Shown here piece after piece: positions 24,072 through 32,080 of a DNA stretch of 43,844 nucleotides. The number at the start of each line of letters is the position of its first letter. The first letter of the stretch is position 1. Position numbers and translations under genes: made by a program. The notes below the pieces were generated by a model. It saw nothing but the letters and a program-made list of their open reading frames with translations, made no database searches and was not told the DNA's origin. Source of the DNA: Clostridia bacterium (GTDB lineage Bacteria > Bacillota > Clostridia > Oscillospirales > QAKW01); NCBI GenBank assembly GCA_017937065.1, contig JAGBEI010000022.1, forward strand, positions 1 to 43,844, in the 5' to 3' direction.

Positions 24072-24091
24072 GATAAAAAATTTTATTTGAC

Positions 24092-24125
24092 ATTGTAACC
24101 TATATGTTATAAAATAGGTGACAAT
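24092..24125. promoter_or_regulatory. BirA-type biotin operator over the bioY promoter
   Basis: ATTGTAACCTAT (24092-24103) and ATAGGTGACAAT (24114-24125) are inverted arms matching at 11 of 12 positions. The core TTGTAACC-N16-GGTGACAA closely resembles the known bacterial BirA operator TTGTAAACC-N14/15-GGTTTACAA. The site begins inside a TTGACA -35 box (24087-24092) and covers the -10 candidates (TATAAA at 24108, TATAAT at 24125). Repression by biotin-loaded BirA is therefore expected. The next gene is bioY, which supports the reading. Confidence 0.85.
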
Positions 24126-24155
24126 ATAATGTAATGCAATGCGGAGGATAACCGA

Positions 24156-24671
24156 ATGAATGTAAAAAGAATATGTAAAATAGGGATACTTTCGGCGCTT
24201 ATTGCGCTGTGTGCGTGGATAACGATACCGGGACCGGTACCTTTTACGCTTCAGACATTCGCAGTATTTCTGGCAATAATGCTGCTGGGCTGGAAAGACG
24301 GTTTTTTTGCTGTTGACGTTTATGTCGTGCTGGGAGTTGCAGGTCTGCCGGTTTTTTCGGGCTTTCGCTCGGGGATAGGCGTTTTGCTCGGAGCTACGGG
24401 CGGATATATTGTCGGCTTTTTGCTGGCTCCCTTTATTATGCTTCCGTTTGAGAGGCGGGGAAGGGCGGCGCGTATTCTGTCGGCGGCAGCGGCGCTTGTC
24501 GCGTGCTATGTATTCGGGACGCTTTGGTATGCGTTTGTCTATATGTCCGGCGGAAAGGAATTTGATATTTTGTCGGTACTGCTTGCCTGCGTAGTTCCCT
24601 TTATTATTCCCGACGTTATCAAAATAGCTCTTTCTTTTGCTGTTTCGGAAAGATTAAGGGATAAAATATAG
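24156..24671 (+). CDS. bioY: Biotin transporter substrate-binding membrane subunit BioY
   Basis: 171 residues with six hydrophobic helices. The family signature is clear: IPGPVPFTLQTFAVFLAIMLLG near residue 24, then LGVAGLPVFSGFRSGIGVLLGATGGYIVGFL. BioY is the S-component of an energy-coupling-factor importer; it binds biotin and uses shared EcfA and EcfT subunits, which are not encoded nearby. The ribosome site GGAGG stands about 9 bases before the ATG. The biotin-type operator upstream means the gene should be induced when biotin is scarce. It is monocistronic as far as can be seen. It suggests the cell scavenges biotin. Confidence 0.96.
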   Translation: MNVKRICKIGILSALIALCAWITIPGPVPFTLQTFAVFLAIMLLGWKDGFFAVDVYVVLGVAGLPVFSGFRSGIGVLLGATGGYIVGFLLAPFIMLPFERRGRAARILSAAAALVACYVFGTLWYAFVYMSGGKEFDILSVLLACVVPFIIPDVIKIALSFAVSERLRDKI

Positions 24672-24675
24672 CTCT

Positions 24676-24694
24676 TATGCATATTATGTGCATA
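24676..24694. promoter_or_regulatory. Inverted repeat downstream of bioY
   Basis: TATGCA (24676-24681) and TGCATA (24689-24694) flank a 7-base centre. It lies just after the bioY stop and about 60 bases upstream of the importer promoter. It could be a distal operator of the importer or a weak terminator stem; no T-run follows. Confidence 0.25.
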
Positions 24695-24753
24695 AATATA
24701 CAGGGACGCAGCTGAATGAATAAAAAATTTATGAATAATTTGTGTAAAAGCTA

Positions 24754-24782
24754 TTGACAAACTGAATATTATGCATTATAAT
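24754..24782 (+). promoter_or_regulatory. Promoter of the amino-acid importer with an ArgR-like box in the spacer
   Basis: Consensus TTGACA (24754-24759) and TATAAT (24777-24782) have a 17-base spacer. The spacer holds TGAATATTATGCAT (24763-24776), close to the ARG-box half-site pair TGAAT-N4-ATTCA known for ArgR/AhrC. ATGAATAA motifs further upstream (for example at 24716 and 24731) fit the same pattern. Binding there would block transcription. Confidence 0.65.
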
Positions 24783-24822
24783 ACATTTGTTATTAAGGGA
24801 ATATGCAAAAGGAGAATTTAAT

Positions 24823-25587
24823 ATGAAAATTATGAAAAAGCTTATTGCAGCGGCTGCTCTTGCGGCACTTACGCTCTGCCTGCTTGCGGGCTGTGCGGAA
24901 AAGACGCCGGCAGGCGGCGATACAAAGAAAACGCTTGTTATGGCGACAAACGCTCAGTTTCCTCCTTATGAATACTATGACGGTGACAATATCGTAGGTA
25001 TTGACGCGGAGGTTGCGGCTCTTATTGCCGAAAAGCTCGGAATGGAGCTGGAAATTGCGGATATTGAGTTTGACTCTATTGTTCCCGGCGTTCAGACGGG
25101 TAAGTATGATATGGGCATGGCAGGCATGACGGTAAGAGAGGATCGTCTTGAGAAGGTAAACTTCACATCCTCCTATGCCAAGGGTGTTCAGGTTGTTATC
25201 GTTAAAGAGGGCAGCGATATTGCGTCTATCGATGACCTTGAGGGCAAGACAATCGGTGCCCAGCAGGGAACGACCGGTGCGATTTACGCAGCGGACGATT
25301 ACGGTGCTGAAAATGTTACAACCTATGCCAGCGGCAACCTTGCCGTTGAGGGACTCAAAACGGGCAAGGTAGACTGCGTTATTATAGACAATGAGCCTGC
25401 AAAGGCATATGTTAAGGCAAACGAGGGTCTTAAAATTCTTGACACCGAGTATGCAAACGAGGATTATGCAATAGCGATTGCCAAGGAAAACACCGAGCTT
25501 ATGGATAAGGTCAATTCGGCGCTTGAGGAGCTTATCGCGGACGGCGAGCTTCAGAAGATTATTGACAAATATATCCCCGCAGAGTAA
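24823..25587 (+). CDS. Amino-acid ABC importer substrate-binding lipoprotein
   Basis: 254 residues from the ATG at 24823 (AAAGGAGA upstream). The lipoprotein signal ends in LLAGC, so the mature protein is tethered to the outer membrane face by its Cys. The family-3 solute-binding fold is plain: FPPYEYYDGDNIVGIDAEVAALIAEKLG, the SBP_bac_3 signature, then DMGMAGMTVREDR and GAQQGTTGAI. This group binds polar amino acids such as glutamine, arginine, histidine or cystine; which one cannot be read. It is the first of three genes forming a complete importer. A hairpin after it probably raises its transcript level over the membrane subunits. Confidence 0.95.
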   Translation: MKIMKKLIAAAALAALTLCLLAGCAEKTPAGGDTKKTLVMATNAQFPPYEYYDGDNIVGIDAEVAALIAEKLGMELEIADIEFDSIVPGVQTGKYDMGMAGMTVREDRLEKVNFTSSYAKGVQVVIVKEGSDIASIDDLEGKTIGAQQGTTGAIYAADDYGAENVTTYASGNLAVEGLKTGKVDCVIIDNEPAKAYVKANEGLKILDTEYANEDYAIAIAKENTELMDKVNSALEELIADGELQKIIDKYIPAE

Positions 25588-25604
25588 TCTTGCAGCAAAA
25601 TTCA

Positions 25605-25627
25605 AAGGGCGGTTTACTACCGCCCTT
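25605..25627 (+). terminator. Intercistronic hairpin after the binding-protein gene
   Basis: AAGGGCGGT (25605-25613) pairs with ACCGCCCTT (25619-25627) around a 5-base loop, 18 bases after the stop. The trailing sequence (ATTGCTGTTTTAT) is only moderately T-rich, so it is probably a leaky terminator that favours the abundant binding protein. Confidence 0.6.
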
Positions 25628-25711
25628 ATTGCTGTTTTATACAGGCGCTTTCATCGGCAGCTTTTATATACGTGCGTAAAGCGCTGAAAATTAATTAAGG
25701 AGAATATACAA

Positions 25712-26488
25712 ATGTCAGCAATCTCTGCATGGTTTAACGGTCTTATCACTGATATAACGCTTTGGTTTGACGGATTTGCCGCTGATTTCCATACCGTTTT
25801 TATTGAAAAAGACCGTTATGAGCAGATGCTCACCGGTCTTTTGAATACGCTGAAAATCACTGCGGGCGCACTGCTTATCGGTATTGTAATAGGTATTGTG
25901 GTAGCGGCAGTGCGTTCGTCGTATGATAAAAATAAAGAGTCGCTAAAGCAGCACGGCGGCGTCGGCTACTGCCTGCTTGCATTTTTCAACTTTATATGCA
26001 AGGTATATCTTACGGTTATCCGCGGCACGCCTGTCGTCGTTCAGCTCATGATATCGTATTTTCTGATATTTGCATCCGTTAAGGACGGCGTTCCGGTCGG
26101 TATTTTTGCTTTCGGCATAAATTCCGGCGCGTATGTTGCCGAGATTTTCCGCGGCGGCATTATGTCGGTAGATAACGGACAGTTTGAGGCGGGCAGGTCG
26201 CTGGGCTTTAATTACATACAGACAATGTGGTATATAGTTATTCCGCAGATGTTCAAATCGGTGCTGCCGACGCTTTGCAACGAATTCATCGCATTGCTGA
26301 AGGAGACGTCGGTTGCGGGCTATGTCGGGGTTATGGAGCTTACCAAGGCGGGCAACTCTATTGCCGGTGTAACCTATAACTACTTTTTGCCGCTGATGAC
26401 GGTTGCGGCTGCCTATCTTATAATAGTTATGATTTTGTCCTGGCTTGTGGGCAAGCTCGAAAGGAGGCTGCGCGTAAGTGAACGGTAA
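25712..26488 (+). CDS. Amino-acid ABC importer permease
   Basis: 258 residues, HisM/GlnP family. It contains [27 protein letters not shown] (first long helix), [13 protein letters not shown] (the family's RGTP motif), and the EAA loop around [25 protein letters not shown] that couples to the ATPase. Five or so transmembrane helices are visible. It forms a homodimeric channel with the ATPase encoded just downstream, receiving substrate from the lipoprotein encoded upstream. The ATG at 25712 has AAGGAG upstream. It overlaps the ATPase gene by 11 bases. Confidence 0.95.
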   Translation: MSAISAWFNGLITDITLWFDGFAADFHTVFIEKDRYEQMLTGLLNTLKITAGALLIGIVIGIVVAAVRSSYDKNKESLKQHGGVGYCLLAFFNFICKVYLTVIRGTPVVVQLMISYFLIFASVKDGVPVGIFAFGINSGAYVAEIFRGGIMSVDNGQFEAGRSLGFNYIQTMWYIVIPQMFKSVLPTLCNEFIALLKETSVAGYVGVMELTKAGNSIAGVTYNYFLPLMTVAAAYLIIVMILSWLVGKLERRLRVSER

Positions 26489-27221
26489 TACACTGATACA
26501 GGTAAAGGGTCTGTGCAAATACTATAACGGCGGTAAAATAAAGGCGCTGGACGGTGTGGACATTGATATACACGGCGGCGAGGTAGTTGTCGTTATCGGT
26601 CCGTCGGGCAGCGGAAAGTCAACGCTTCTGCGCTCGCTTAATCTTTTGGAGCTTCCTACTGCCGGCGAGATTGTGTTTGACGGCGTGAATATCAGCGATA
26701 AAAAAGTGAACATTAATGTACACCGTCAGAAAATGGGCATGGTGTTTCAGCATTTTAATCTGTTTCCTCATATGACCGTACTGGATAATATGACGATAGC
26801 ACCCGTGCGGCTTTTAAAGACGCCCAAGGCACAGGCAGAGCAGCAGGCAATGGAGCTGCTGTCGCGCGTCGGTCTTGCCGACCGTGCAAGGAACTATCCG
26901 TCTCAGCTGTCCGGCGGGCAGAAGCAGCGCGTGGCTATTGTCCGCGCACTGTGCATGAAACCGGAGGTTATGCTGTTTGACGAGCCGACCAGCGCACTTG
27001 ACCCGGAAATGGTGGGCGAGGTTCTGGAGGTCATGAAGCGCCTTGCGGCGGAGGGCATGACCATGGCGGTAGTAACTCATGAGATGGGCTTTGCCCGTGA
27101 GGTCGGCTGCCGCGTTGTGTTTATGGACGGTGGAAAAATTATAGAGCAGGGCACGCCTGCCGATATTTTTGATAATCCGCAAAGCCCAAGGCTTAAGGAG
27201 TTTTTAAGTAAAGTACTTTAA
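26478..27221 (+). CDS. Amino-acid ABC importer ATP-binding protein
   Basis: 247 residues of GlnQ/HisP type. Walker A is GPSGSGKST, the Q-loop is in [16 protein letters not shown], the signature is [15 protein letters not shown], Walker B is [13 protein letters not shown], and the H-loop is in [12 protein letters not shown]. It starts with GTG at 26478, preceded by AAGGAGG within the last codons of the permease. It powers uptake for the three-gene importer and is followed by a strong terminator. Confidence 0.97.
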   Translation: MNGNTLIQVKGLCKYYNGGKIKALDGVDIDIHGGEVVVVIGPSGSGKSTLLRSLNLLELPTAGEIVFDGVNISDKKVNINVHRQKMGMVFQHFNLFPHMTVLDNMTIAPVRLLKTPKAQAEQQAMELLSRVGLADRARNYPSQLSGGQKQRVAIVRALCMKPEVMLFDEPTSALDPEMVGEVLEVMKRLAAEGMTMAVVTHEMGFAREVGCRVVFMDGGKIIEQGTPADIFDNPQSPRLKEFLSKVL

Positions 27222-27240
27222 ATTAAATCTTCAGATGAAA

Positions 27241-27285
27241 AAAAGCAGGCGCCGTACACTTATGTGTACGGCGCCTGCTTTTCAG
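27241..27285. terminator. Strong terminator after the importer operon
   Basis: A perfect 19-bp stem (27241-27259 with 27264-27282, containing GCAGGCGCCGTACAC) has a 4-base loop and begins 19 bases after the stop. An A-run precedes it and TTTTC closes it. It also overlaps the 3' end of the XRE-like fragment on the other strand. Confidence 0.9.
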
Positions 27286-27437
27286 TTCTTATCCGCCGGA
27301 GCTTTTACACTCTCTGACATAAAGCTCTGTTTTGATAACGCCTGTCCCGTTATGCCGAGCTTTTCCCCAAGCTGTTCCCGGGTTAAAGCACATGCCCTTC
27401 TGTACTCTGATATTTTTTCACCAATGGGTTTATTCAT
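27282..27437 (-). pseudogene. XRE-type helix-turn-helix fragment (truncated)
   Basis: A 51-residue minus-strand frame starting MNKPIGEKISEYRR and continuing ALTREQLGEKLGITGQALSK is the first four helices of an XRE/Cro-type HTH. In intact genes the recognition helix is followed at once by W-E-x-G and a fifth helix; here the text changes to QSFMSESVKAPADKN and stops inside the importer terminator. No effector domain remains. It is most simply read as the remnant of a larger regulator, cut short by recombination or deletion. A functional mini-HTH cannot be excluded. It is the only coding signal in the 313-base gap between the importer operon and the MFS gene. Confidence 0.6.
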
Positions 27438-27534
27438 TGCCCTTACCATTAAAATAATATTTGTAATGGAAGTATAACATTAAAATCCTTTTGAATCAAT
27501 AAACCGATCGTTGTCAACCGTCCAATTAATGCGG

Positions 27535-28737
27535 TTAATCGAGCAGTTTTTTATATGTGTTTTTTGTAAACTGGAGCAGTAAAAGTCCCAAGAGAGCCGC
27601 CAGACCGAACACGCCGAACATCATTTTGTAGCCTGTCAGACCAAACGAGTTGATAAGCCAGCCGAACACTGCCGAAGAAATGCCCAGTCCCGAATATGTA
27701 ACGACGTCCATAACGGACGCAATCGTCGATACCTTGCCTGTATGCTCCATGGACATCGGAAATATGGACAAAAAGGAGGTGTTCATTACATTGCCGAGAG
27801 TTGAGAGCAGCACCAGCAGCAGTATAGCCAAAATCTCATTTTTGACGCCCAGTATCAGCGGTATACAAAAAACGATGCAGCCTGCAAAGCACAGCTTTGT
27901 GACAAGCGCCTGGTCATTTCTGCATATTTTATAGAATATTGGATAGCATAGGCGCCCGATAAAGCTGATAAGCGGAATAAGCAGTACAAAAAACGGCAGG
28001 CTTTTGAGATCCATGAGAAACTGTGCCGCAAGATAGAGGGACGCCCAGTTTAACACGTTATCCTTGATTATACCCTGCATAAAGGCAGGAAGCAGCATTT
28101 TCTGCACTTCTTTCAGACGGAATGCAGAAATGATGCCGCCGCGGGACGGGGCGGAATTTTCGCCGCGAGTTTTCCCCGGAAAAAACAGAAGCAGAGCCGC
28201 AGCCGCCGCAAGCGATACAGCGCCCGGCACCAAAAAGCCGAGTGCCGTGTCCGTGTGACTGACACCTGATGCAAGCAGAATACCCGCGATGCCGCCCGTT
28301 GCGGTCGTTGTGACAAGCATTGAGGTTATAAAAGGTGCGCGTTCTTTGGAAAAATTGAGTGAAACCAGTCTCAGCAGCGGTCCCCATACAAGCGATTGAC
28401 CGAAGCTGTTTGCAATCCACATTATAAGCATAAACGGAAAGGAGGGAAAAAACCACACTGATATTCCTATCAGAATATTGGATACGCCGGATATGGCAAC
28501 GCCGAGCGCTGCGACATTTTTAGGGTTAAATCTGTCGCCCAGCGGTCCGCATATAAGCTTTCCGGCGGCATAGCCCAGAGAGAACAGCCCCGTCAGCAAT
28601 CCCAGCTGTGCCTCTGTTGCAAAGCCCGCCTCTTTGAGCTGCGGGCTTATAATCGAAAGATTGTTACGGCTTATGTAAACTCCCATATACCCGAGATAGC
28701 AAAGCACAAAGCAAAGCCAGCCGCGGTTTCTTTTCAT
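27535..28737 (-). CDS. MFS transporter, organophosphate/sugar-phosphate antiporter-like
   Basis: 400 residues from the ATG at 28737 (GGAGG upstream); 12 hydrophobic helices. The first helix region ends in GVYISRNNLSIISPQLKEAG, which resembles the R-x-N-x-S element of the GlpT/UhpT (OPA) family. Helix 2-3 has GLFSLGYAAGKLICGPLGDRFNPK, the usual MFS A-motif. OPA carriers exchange phosphate for glycerol-3-phosphate or hexose phosphates, but divergent members carry other anions and sugars. It is divergent from the isomerase and GH78 pair, so uptake of a rhamnoside breakdown product is possible. The substrate is not established. Confidence 0.85.
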   Translation of the reverse strand: MKRNRGWLCFVLCYLGYMGVYISRNNLSIISPQLKEAGFATEAQLGLLTGLFSLGYAAGKLICGPLGDRFNPKNVAALGVAISGVSNILIGISVWFFPSFPFMLIMWIANSFGQSLVWGPLLRLVSLNFSKERAPFITSMLVTTTATGGIAGILLASGVSHTDTALGFLVPGAVSLAAAAALLLFFPGKTRGENSAPSRGGIISAFRLKEVQKMLLPAFMQGIIKDNVLNWASLYLAAQFLMDLKSLPFFVLLIPLISFIGRLCYPIFYKICRNDQALVTKLCFAGCIVFCIPLILGVKNEILAILLLVLLSTLGNVMNTSFLSIFPMSMEHTGKVSTIASVMDVVTYSGLGISSAVFGWLINSFGLTGYKMMFGVFGLAALLGLLLLQFTKNTYKKLLD

Positions 28738-28772
28738 TCTAAAGACCTCCGTTTTATACATAAACTTCGACT

Positions 28773-28801
28773 ATAGTACCATATGCGTTGTAAAATTTCA
28801 A
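28773..28801 (-). promoter_or_regulatory. Promoter of the MFS gene
   Basis: On the minus strand, TTGAAA (28801-28796) and TACTAT (28778-28773) have a 17-base spacer, about 35 bases before the ATG at 28737. Confidence 0.55.
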
Positions 28802-28856
28802 GACCTTAAGGCTTGCGGGAGGCAAATTATTAATAATTTTGTACTGATTTTTAATA

Positions 28857-28884
28857 TTGACTTTTGGGTGTGCTGCGCTATAAT
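28857..28884 (+). promoter_or_regulatory. Promoter of the isomerase-GH78 operon
   Basis: TTGACT (28857-28862) and TATAAT (28879-28884) have a 16-base spacer. It is divergent from the MFS promoter, with only 55 bases between the two -35 boxes, so shared regulation is possible. Confidence 0.65.
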
Positions 28885-28947
28885 GATGTTAATAAATACC
28901 GAGGCTTTCAAAGGGCGGTATATAAACTTTTTAAAAGGAGAAAAATC

Positions 28948-29724
28948 ATGAACAAACTCGGAATACAGCTTTACAGCGTCCGCGACAGAATGACAACGGA
29001 GACGGATATTATCAAAACCTTTAACGAGCTTGCCCAAATCGGGTATACCCAGGCGCAGACTGCGGGTGATTTTGTCATTTTGCCGGACAGATTTGCAAAG
29101 TATGCTCATGACGCGGGTATTGAGATTATCGGCACTCACTATGATTGGAAAGCAATTAAAAACGATACGGAGAACACCGTGCGTATACACGAGATGCTCG
29201 GCACGACAAATGTCGGTATCGGCGGTATGCCAAAGGAGGCAAGGGAAAGTCTCGACACGCTCAAGGCGTTTATCGAGGATATGAACAGGACTGCGGCAAA
29301 GCTTAAAAAGTACGGCTGCAAGCTTACATATCATAATCACAGCTTTGAGTTTAAGAAGTTTGACGGAAAAACGATGATGGATTACATGATAGAGGGCTTT
29401 ACCGAGGATAATATCAGCTTCGTTTTGGATACATACTGGGTTCAGCACGGCGGTGCGGATATACGCCGTATGATTGAGCGTCTTTCCGGCAGGATAGACA
29501 TTCTGCATCTTAAGGATATGGCGGCATGCGGCGGTGAAAAGGGCAATGCTCCGTATATCACGGATATAGGATACGGAAATATCGACTTTTCCGATATAGT
29601 GCCGCTTGCAGAAAAGACGGGCGTTAAATATTTCTGCGTCGAGCAGGACGGAAATTATGAGATAGATTCAATGACCAGCGCCAAAACCTGTTTTGACTTC
29701 TTAAAGAAGAACGTAATGGAATAA
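28948..29724 (+). CDS. Sugar phosphate isomerase/epimerase (xylose-isomerase-like TIM barrel)
   Basis: 258 residues from the ATG at 28948, with AAAGGAG upstream; in-frame sequence before it holds the promoter. The start LGIQLYSVRDRM and the barrel strands (IEIIGTHYDW, KLTYHNHSFEF with the metal-binding His/Glu, FVLDTYWVQHGG, DILHLKDM, KYFCVEQDGNYE) match the AP-endonuclease-2/sugar isomerase superfamily, which uses a divalent metal. Many such enzymes act on keto-sugars or inositols and few have a known substrate. It is the first gene of an operon with GH78 25 bases downstream, so it probably handles the sugar that enzyme releases, or a close relative. Confidence 0.9.
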   Translation: MNKLGIQLYSVRDRMTTETDIIKTFNELAQIGYTQAQTAGDFVILPDRFAKYAHDAGIEIIGTHYDWKAIKNDTENTVRIHEMLGTTNVGIGGMPKEARESLDTLKAFIEDMNRTAAKLKKYGCKLTYHNHSFEFKKFDGKTMMDYMIEGFTEDNISFVLDTYWVQHGGADIRRMIERLSGRIDILHLKDMAACGGEKGNAPYITDIGYGNIDFSDIVPLAEKTGVKYFCVEQDGNYEIDSMTSAKTCFDFLKKNVME

Positions 29725-29748
29725 AAACCGTAAATAGGAGACAATAAG

Positions 29749-32016
29749 ATGGATTTTCCCGTGCATTTTATACAGGCAGGCAGAGAGTTTAACACACTTG
29801 AAAAACATGTTCCGGCGCCTTATTTCCGTAAGGAGATCTATACCGATAAAGCCGTGACGGCACGTGTGCTTATTGCGGCATGCGGCTTTTACGAGCTTTA
29901 TATTAACGGTATAAATTGCACCAAAGGACCTTTGGCGCCATATATCAGCAATACGGACGATATTGTTTATTATGACAGCTACGAGCTGCCCCTGAAAGAG
30001 GGTAACAATGCAGTGGGAATATTGCTCGGCAACGGATTTCAGAATAATCCGGGCGGATATATTTGGGATTTTGACAAGGCGGTATTTCGCGGCGCACCTT
30101 CGTTTGCAATGTCACTGACTTGGCAGAACGCCGACGGCAGTACCGTCAGCGTTCAATCGGATAATACCTTCCGCACCGCGCCGTCTCCCGTCACCTTTGA
30201 CGATTACCGCTTCGGAGAGCATTATGATGCCCGCCTTGAAACAGATGGCTGGGCACTTCCGGGCTTTGACGACTCGGGCTGGGAATACGCGGTTTCGGCG
30301 CCCGCCCCCAGAGGAGAGGCAAGACTTTGCGAGGCTGAGCCTATTGCTGTCACCCGTGAGATAAAGCCTTTGTCCGTCACCCCATCCGGGGACGGTTTTC
30401 TGTATGATTTCGGGGAAAACTGCGCGGGTGTTTGCCGCCTTTTTGTAAACGGCGCTGCGGGACAGCAAATAGAGCTGCTTCACGGCGAATGGGTAAAGGA
30501 GGACGGCACTCTCGATATAGAGCGGGTTTGGTTTCACAGGGATGAAGCTCTGTGGCAGCGTGACAAAAAGCTTGTTCACCGAGATATTTATACCTGTCGC
30601 GGCGGCAAAACCGAGACTTATACTCCGCGGTTTACATATCACGGCTTCCGTTATGTGCTTGTAAGCGGAATTACGGCTTCCCAGGCGACCGAGGAACTGC
30701 TTACATATCTTGTTATGAACTCCGATATTAAAGAACGGGGCGGGTTTTGCTGCTCCGATGAGACGGTTAATAAGCTTTTCGATTGTACACGGCGTTCGGA
30801 TCTTGCTAATTTTTACTATTTTCCCACCGACTGTCCGCACCGCGAGAAAAACGGCTGGACAGCGGACGCGGCGCTGTCCGCCGAGCATATGATTATCAAT
30901 CTTGACGTTAAAAACAGCTACCGCGAATGGATGCGCAATATCTGTAAAGCACAGAAGGACGACGGCAGCCTGCCCGGGATAATCCCGACAGGCGGTTGGG
31001 GATTTAAATGGGGCAACGGCCCCGCATGGGACTGCGTGCTGGCATACCTGCCGTATTATGTATATGTCTATTGCGGTGAGACTGATATGATAAAAGAGTC
31101 CGCGGGCGCGTTTATGCTGTATCTGCACTATCTGACTACCCGTACAGACAGCAGAGGTCTTTTGAAAATCGGACTGGGCGATTGGTGCCATGTTGACCGT
31201 CAGAGCTCTGCATATGTGGCGCCGCTGGAATTTACCGATACGGTAATAGCGTCTGACATTGCCCGAAAAATGGAGGTTATGTTTGACGCTGTCGGAATGA
31301 CCGCTCAGAGAGATTTTGCACATACGTTGGCGGTGCGGTTTAAAAATATAGTTCGTGAACAGCTTGTTGACTGGGGGACTTTCACCGCTGCGGGAAGCTG
31401 CCAGACGTCTCAGGCTATGGCAATTTTCTATGATATTTTTGAGCCGGGCGAAAAAAGCGCGGCGTTTTCAAGGCTTATGTCTCTTATTGAAGAAAAGAAC
31501 GGTCGGTTTGATGTGGGCGTTTTAGGCGCACGTGTGCTGTTTCATGTTTTAGCGCAGTTCGGACAGGCTGAGCTTGCGTTTAAGATGATTGTCGGTCCCG
31601 GATTTCCCTCATACGGGTTTTGGCTTGAAAACGGTGCGACAAGTCTCTGGGAAAACTTCAGGGTCAGCGGCAGGACTGCTTCACGAAATCATCATTTCTG
31701 GGGCGATATCGGCAGTTGGTTTATCCGGTATCTGTCCGGAATTCGTCTCAATCCCTTATGTCGTGATGTTAACAGGGTTGATATTGCGCCCTGCTTTGTC
31801 GGTGCGCTCAAATATGCAAAAGGGTTTCATATTGCACCCGCCGGCAGAATATCCTCCGAGTGGGAGCGCGCGGGCGACCGTATTATACTGACGGTTGAAG
31901 CTCCTGCCGAAATGAGCGGATATATTCGTTCGGGCATCGGTTATTCATTTGATGACGGACTTAGCGTTAAGCCCCTTTGCAGCGGTACTTATACTGTTGT
32001 TAAAAACAGGAGTTAG
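29749..32016 (+). CDS. GH78 alpha-L-rhamnosidase, no signal peptide
   Basis: 755 residues, complete. N-terminal beta-sandwich domains include LYINGINCTKGPLAPYISNTDD and DFGENCAGVCRL, the usual accessory domains of GH78. The (alpha/alpha)6 catalytic barrel carries FPTDCPHREKNGWTAD, with Glu366 at the position of the general acid in the family's R-x-E-x-G-W-T motif. A later NGATSLWENF, with Glu635, has the family's G-A-T-T/S-x-W-E base motif. It hydrolyses alpha-L-rhamnosyl ends by inversion. No leader peptide is present, so it most likely works on imported rhamno-oligosaccharides in the cytoplasm, complementing the surface GH106 enzyme at 1090. It shares the operon with the isomerase. Confidence 0.92.
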   Translation: MDFPVHFIQAGREFNTLEKHVPAPYFRKEIYTDKAVTARVLIAACGFYELYINGINCTKGPLAPYISNTDDIVYYDSYELPLKEGNNAVGILLGNGFQNNPGGYIWDFDKAVFRGAPSFAMSLTWQNADGSTVSVQSDNTFRTAPSPVTFDDYRFGEHYDARLETDGWALPGFDDSGWEYAVSAPAPRGEARLCEAEPIAVTREIKPLSVTPSGDGFLYDFGENCAGVCRLFVNGAAGQQIELLHGEWVKEDGTLDIERVWFHRDEALWQRDKKLVHRDIYTCRGGKTETYTPRFTYHGFRYVLVSGITASQATEELLTYLVMNSDIKERGGFCCSDETVNKLFDCTRRSDLANFYYFPTDCPHREKNGWTADAALSAEHMIINLDVKNSYREWMRNICKAQKDDGSLPGIIPTGGWGFKWGNGPAWDCVLAYLPYYVYVYCGETDMIKESAGAFMLYLHYLTTRTDSRGLLKIGLGDWCHVDRQSSAYVAPLEFTDTVIASDIARKMEVMFDAVGMTAQRDFAHTLAVRFKNIVREQLVDWGTFTAAGSCQTSQAMAIFYDIFEPGEKSAAFSRLMSLIEEKNGRFDVGVLGARVLFHVLAQFGQAELAFKMIVGPGFPSYGFWLENGATSLWENFRVSGRTASRNHHFWGDIGSWFIRYLSGIRLNPLCRDVNRVDIAPCFVGALKYAKGFHIAPAGRISSEWERAGDRIILTVEAPAEMSGYIRSGIGYSFDDGLSVKPLCSGTYTVVKNRS

Positions 32017-32043
32017 CCCGTTTTTGTAATTATCAGGATAGAA

Positions 32044-32080
32044 AAAGCAGCGAGCCTTGTATGCTCGCTGCTTTATTATT
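32044..32080. terminator. Terminator between GH78 and the YbaK gene
   Basis: AAAGCAGCGAGC (32044-32055) pairs with GCTCGCTGCTTT (32063-32074) around a 7-base loop. A T-rich tail (ATTATTTTG) follows on the plus strand. It lies between convergent genes and may serve both. Confidence 0.85.

Noticed and set aside
27235..27477. 80-residue plus-strand frame after the importer operon
   Set aside because: It starts inside the terminator hairpin, and the opposite strand shows a recognisable HTH fragment. The plus frame is meaningless.
30112..31323. 403-residue minus-strand open frame inside GH78
   Set aside because: It lies wholly within a gene with clear catalytic motifs, has no recognisable domain, and has no sensible ribosome site.
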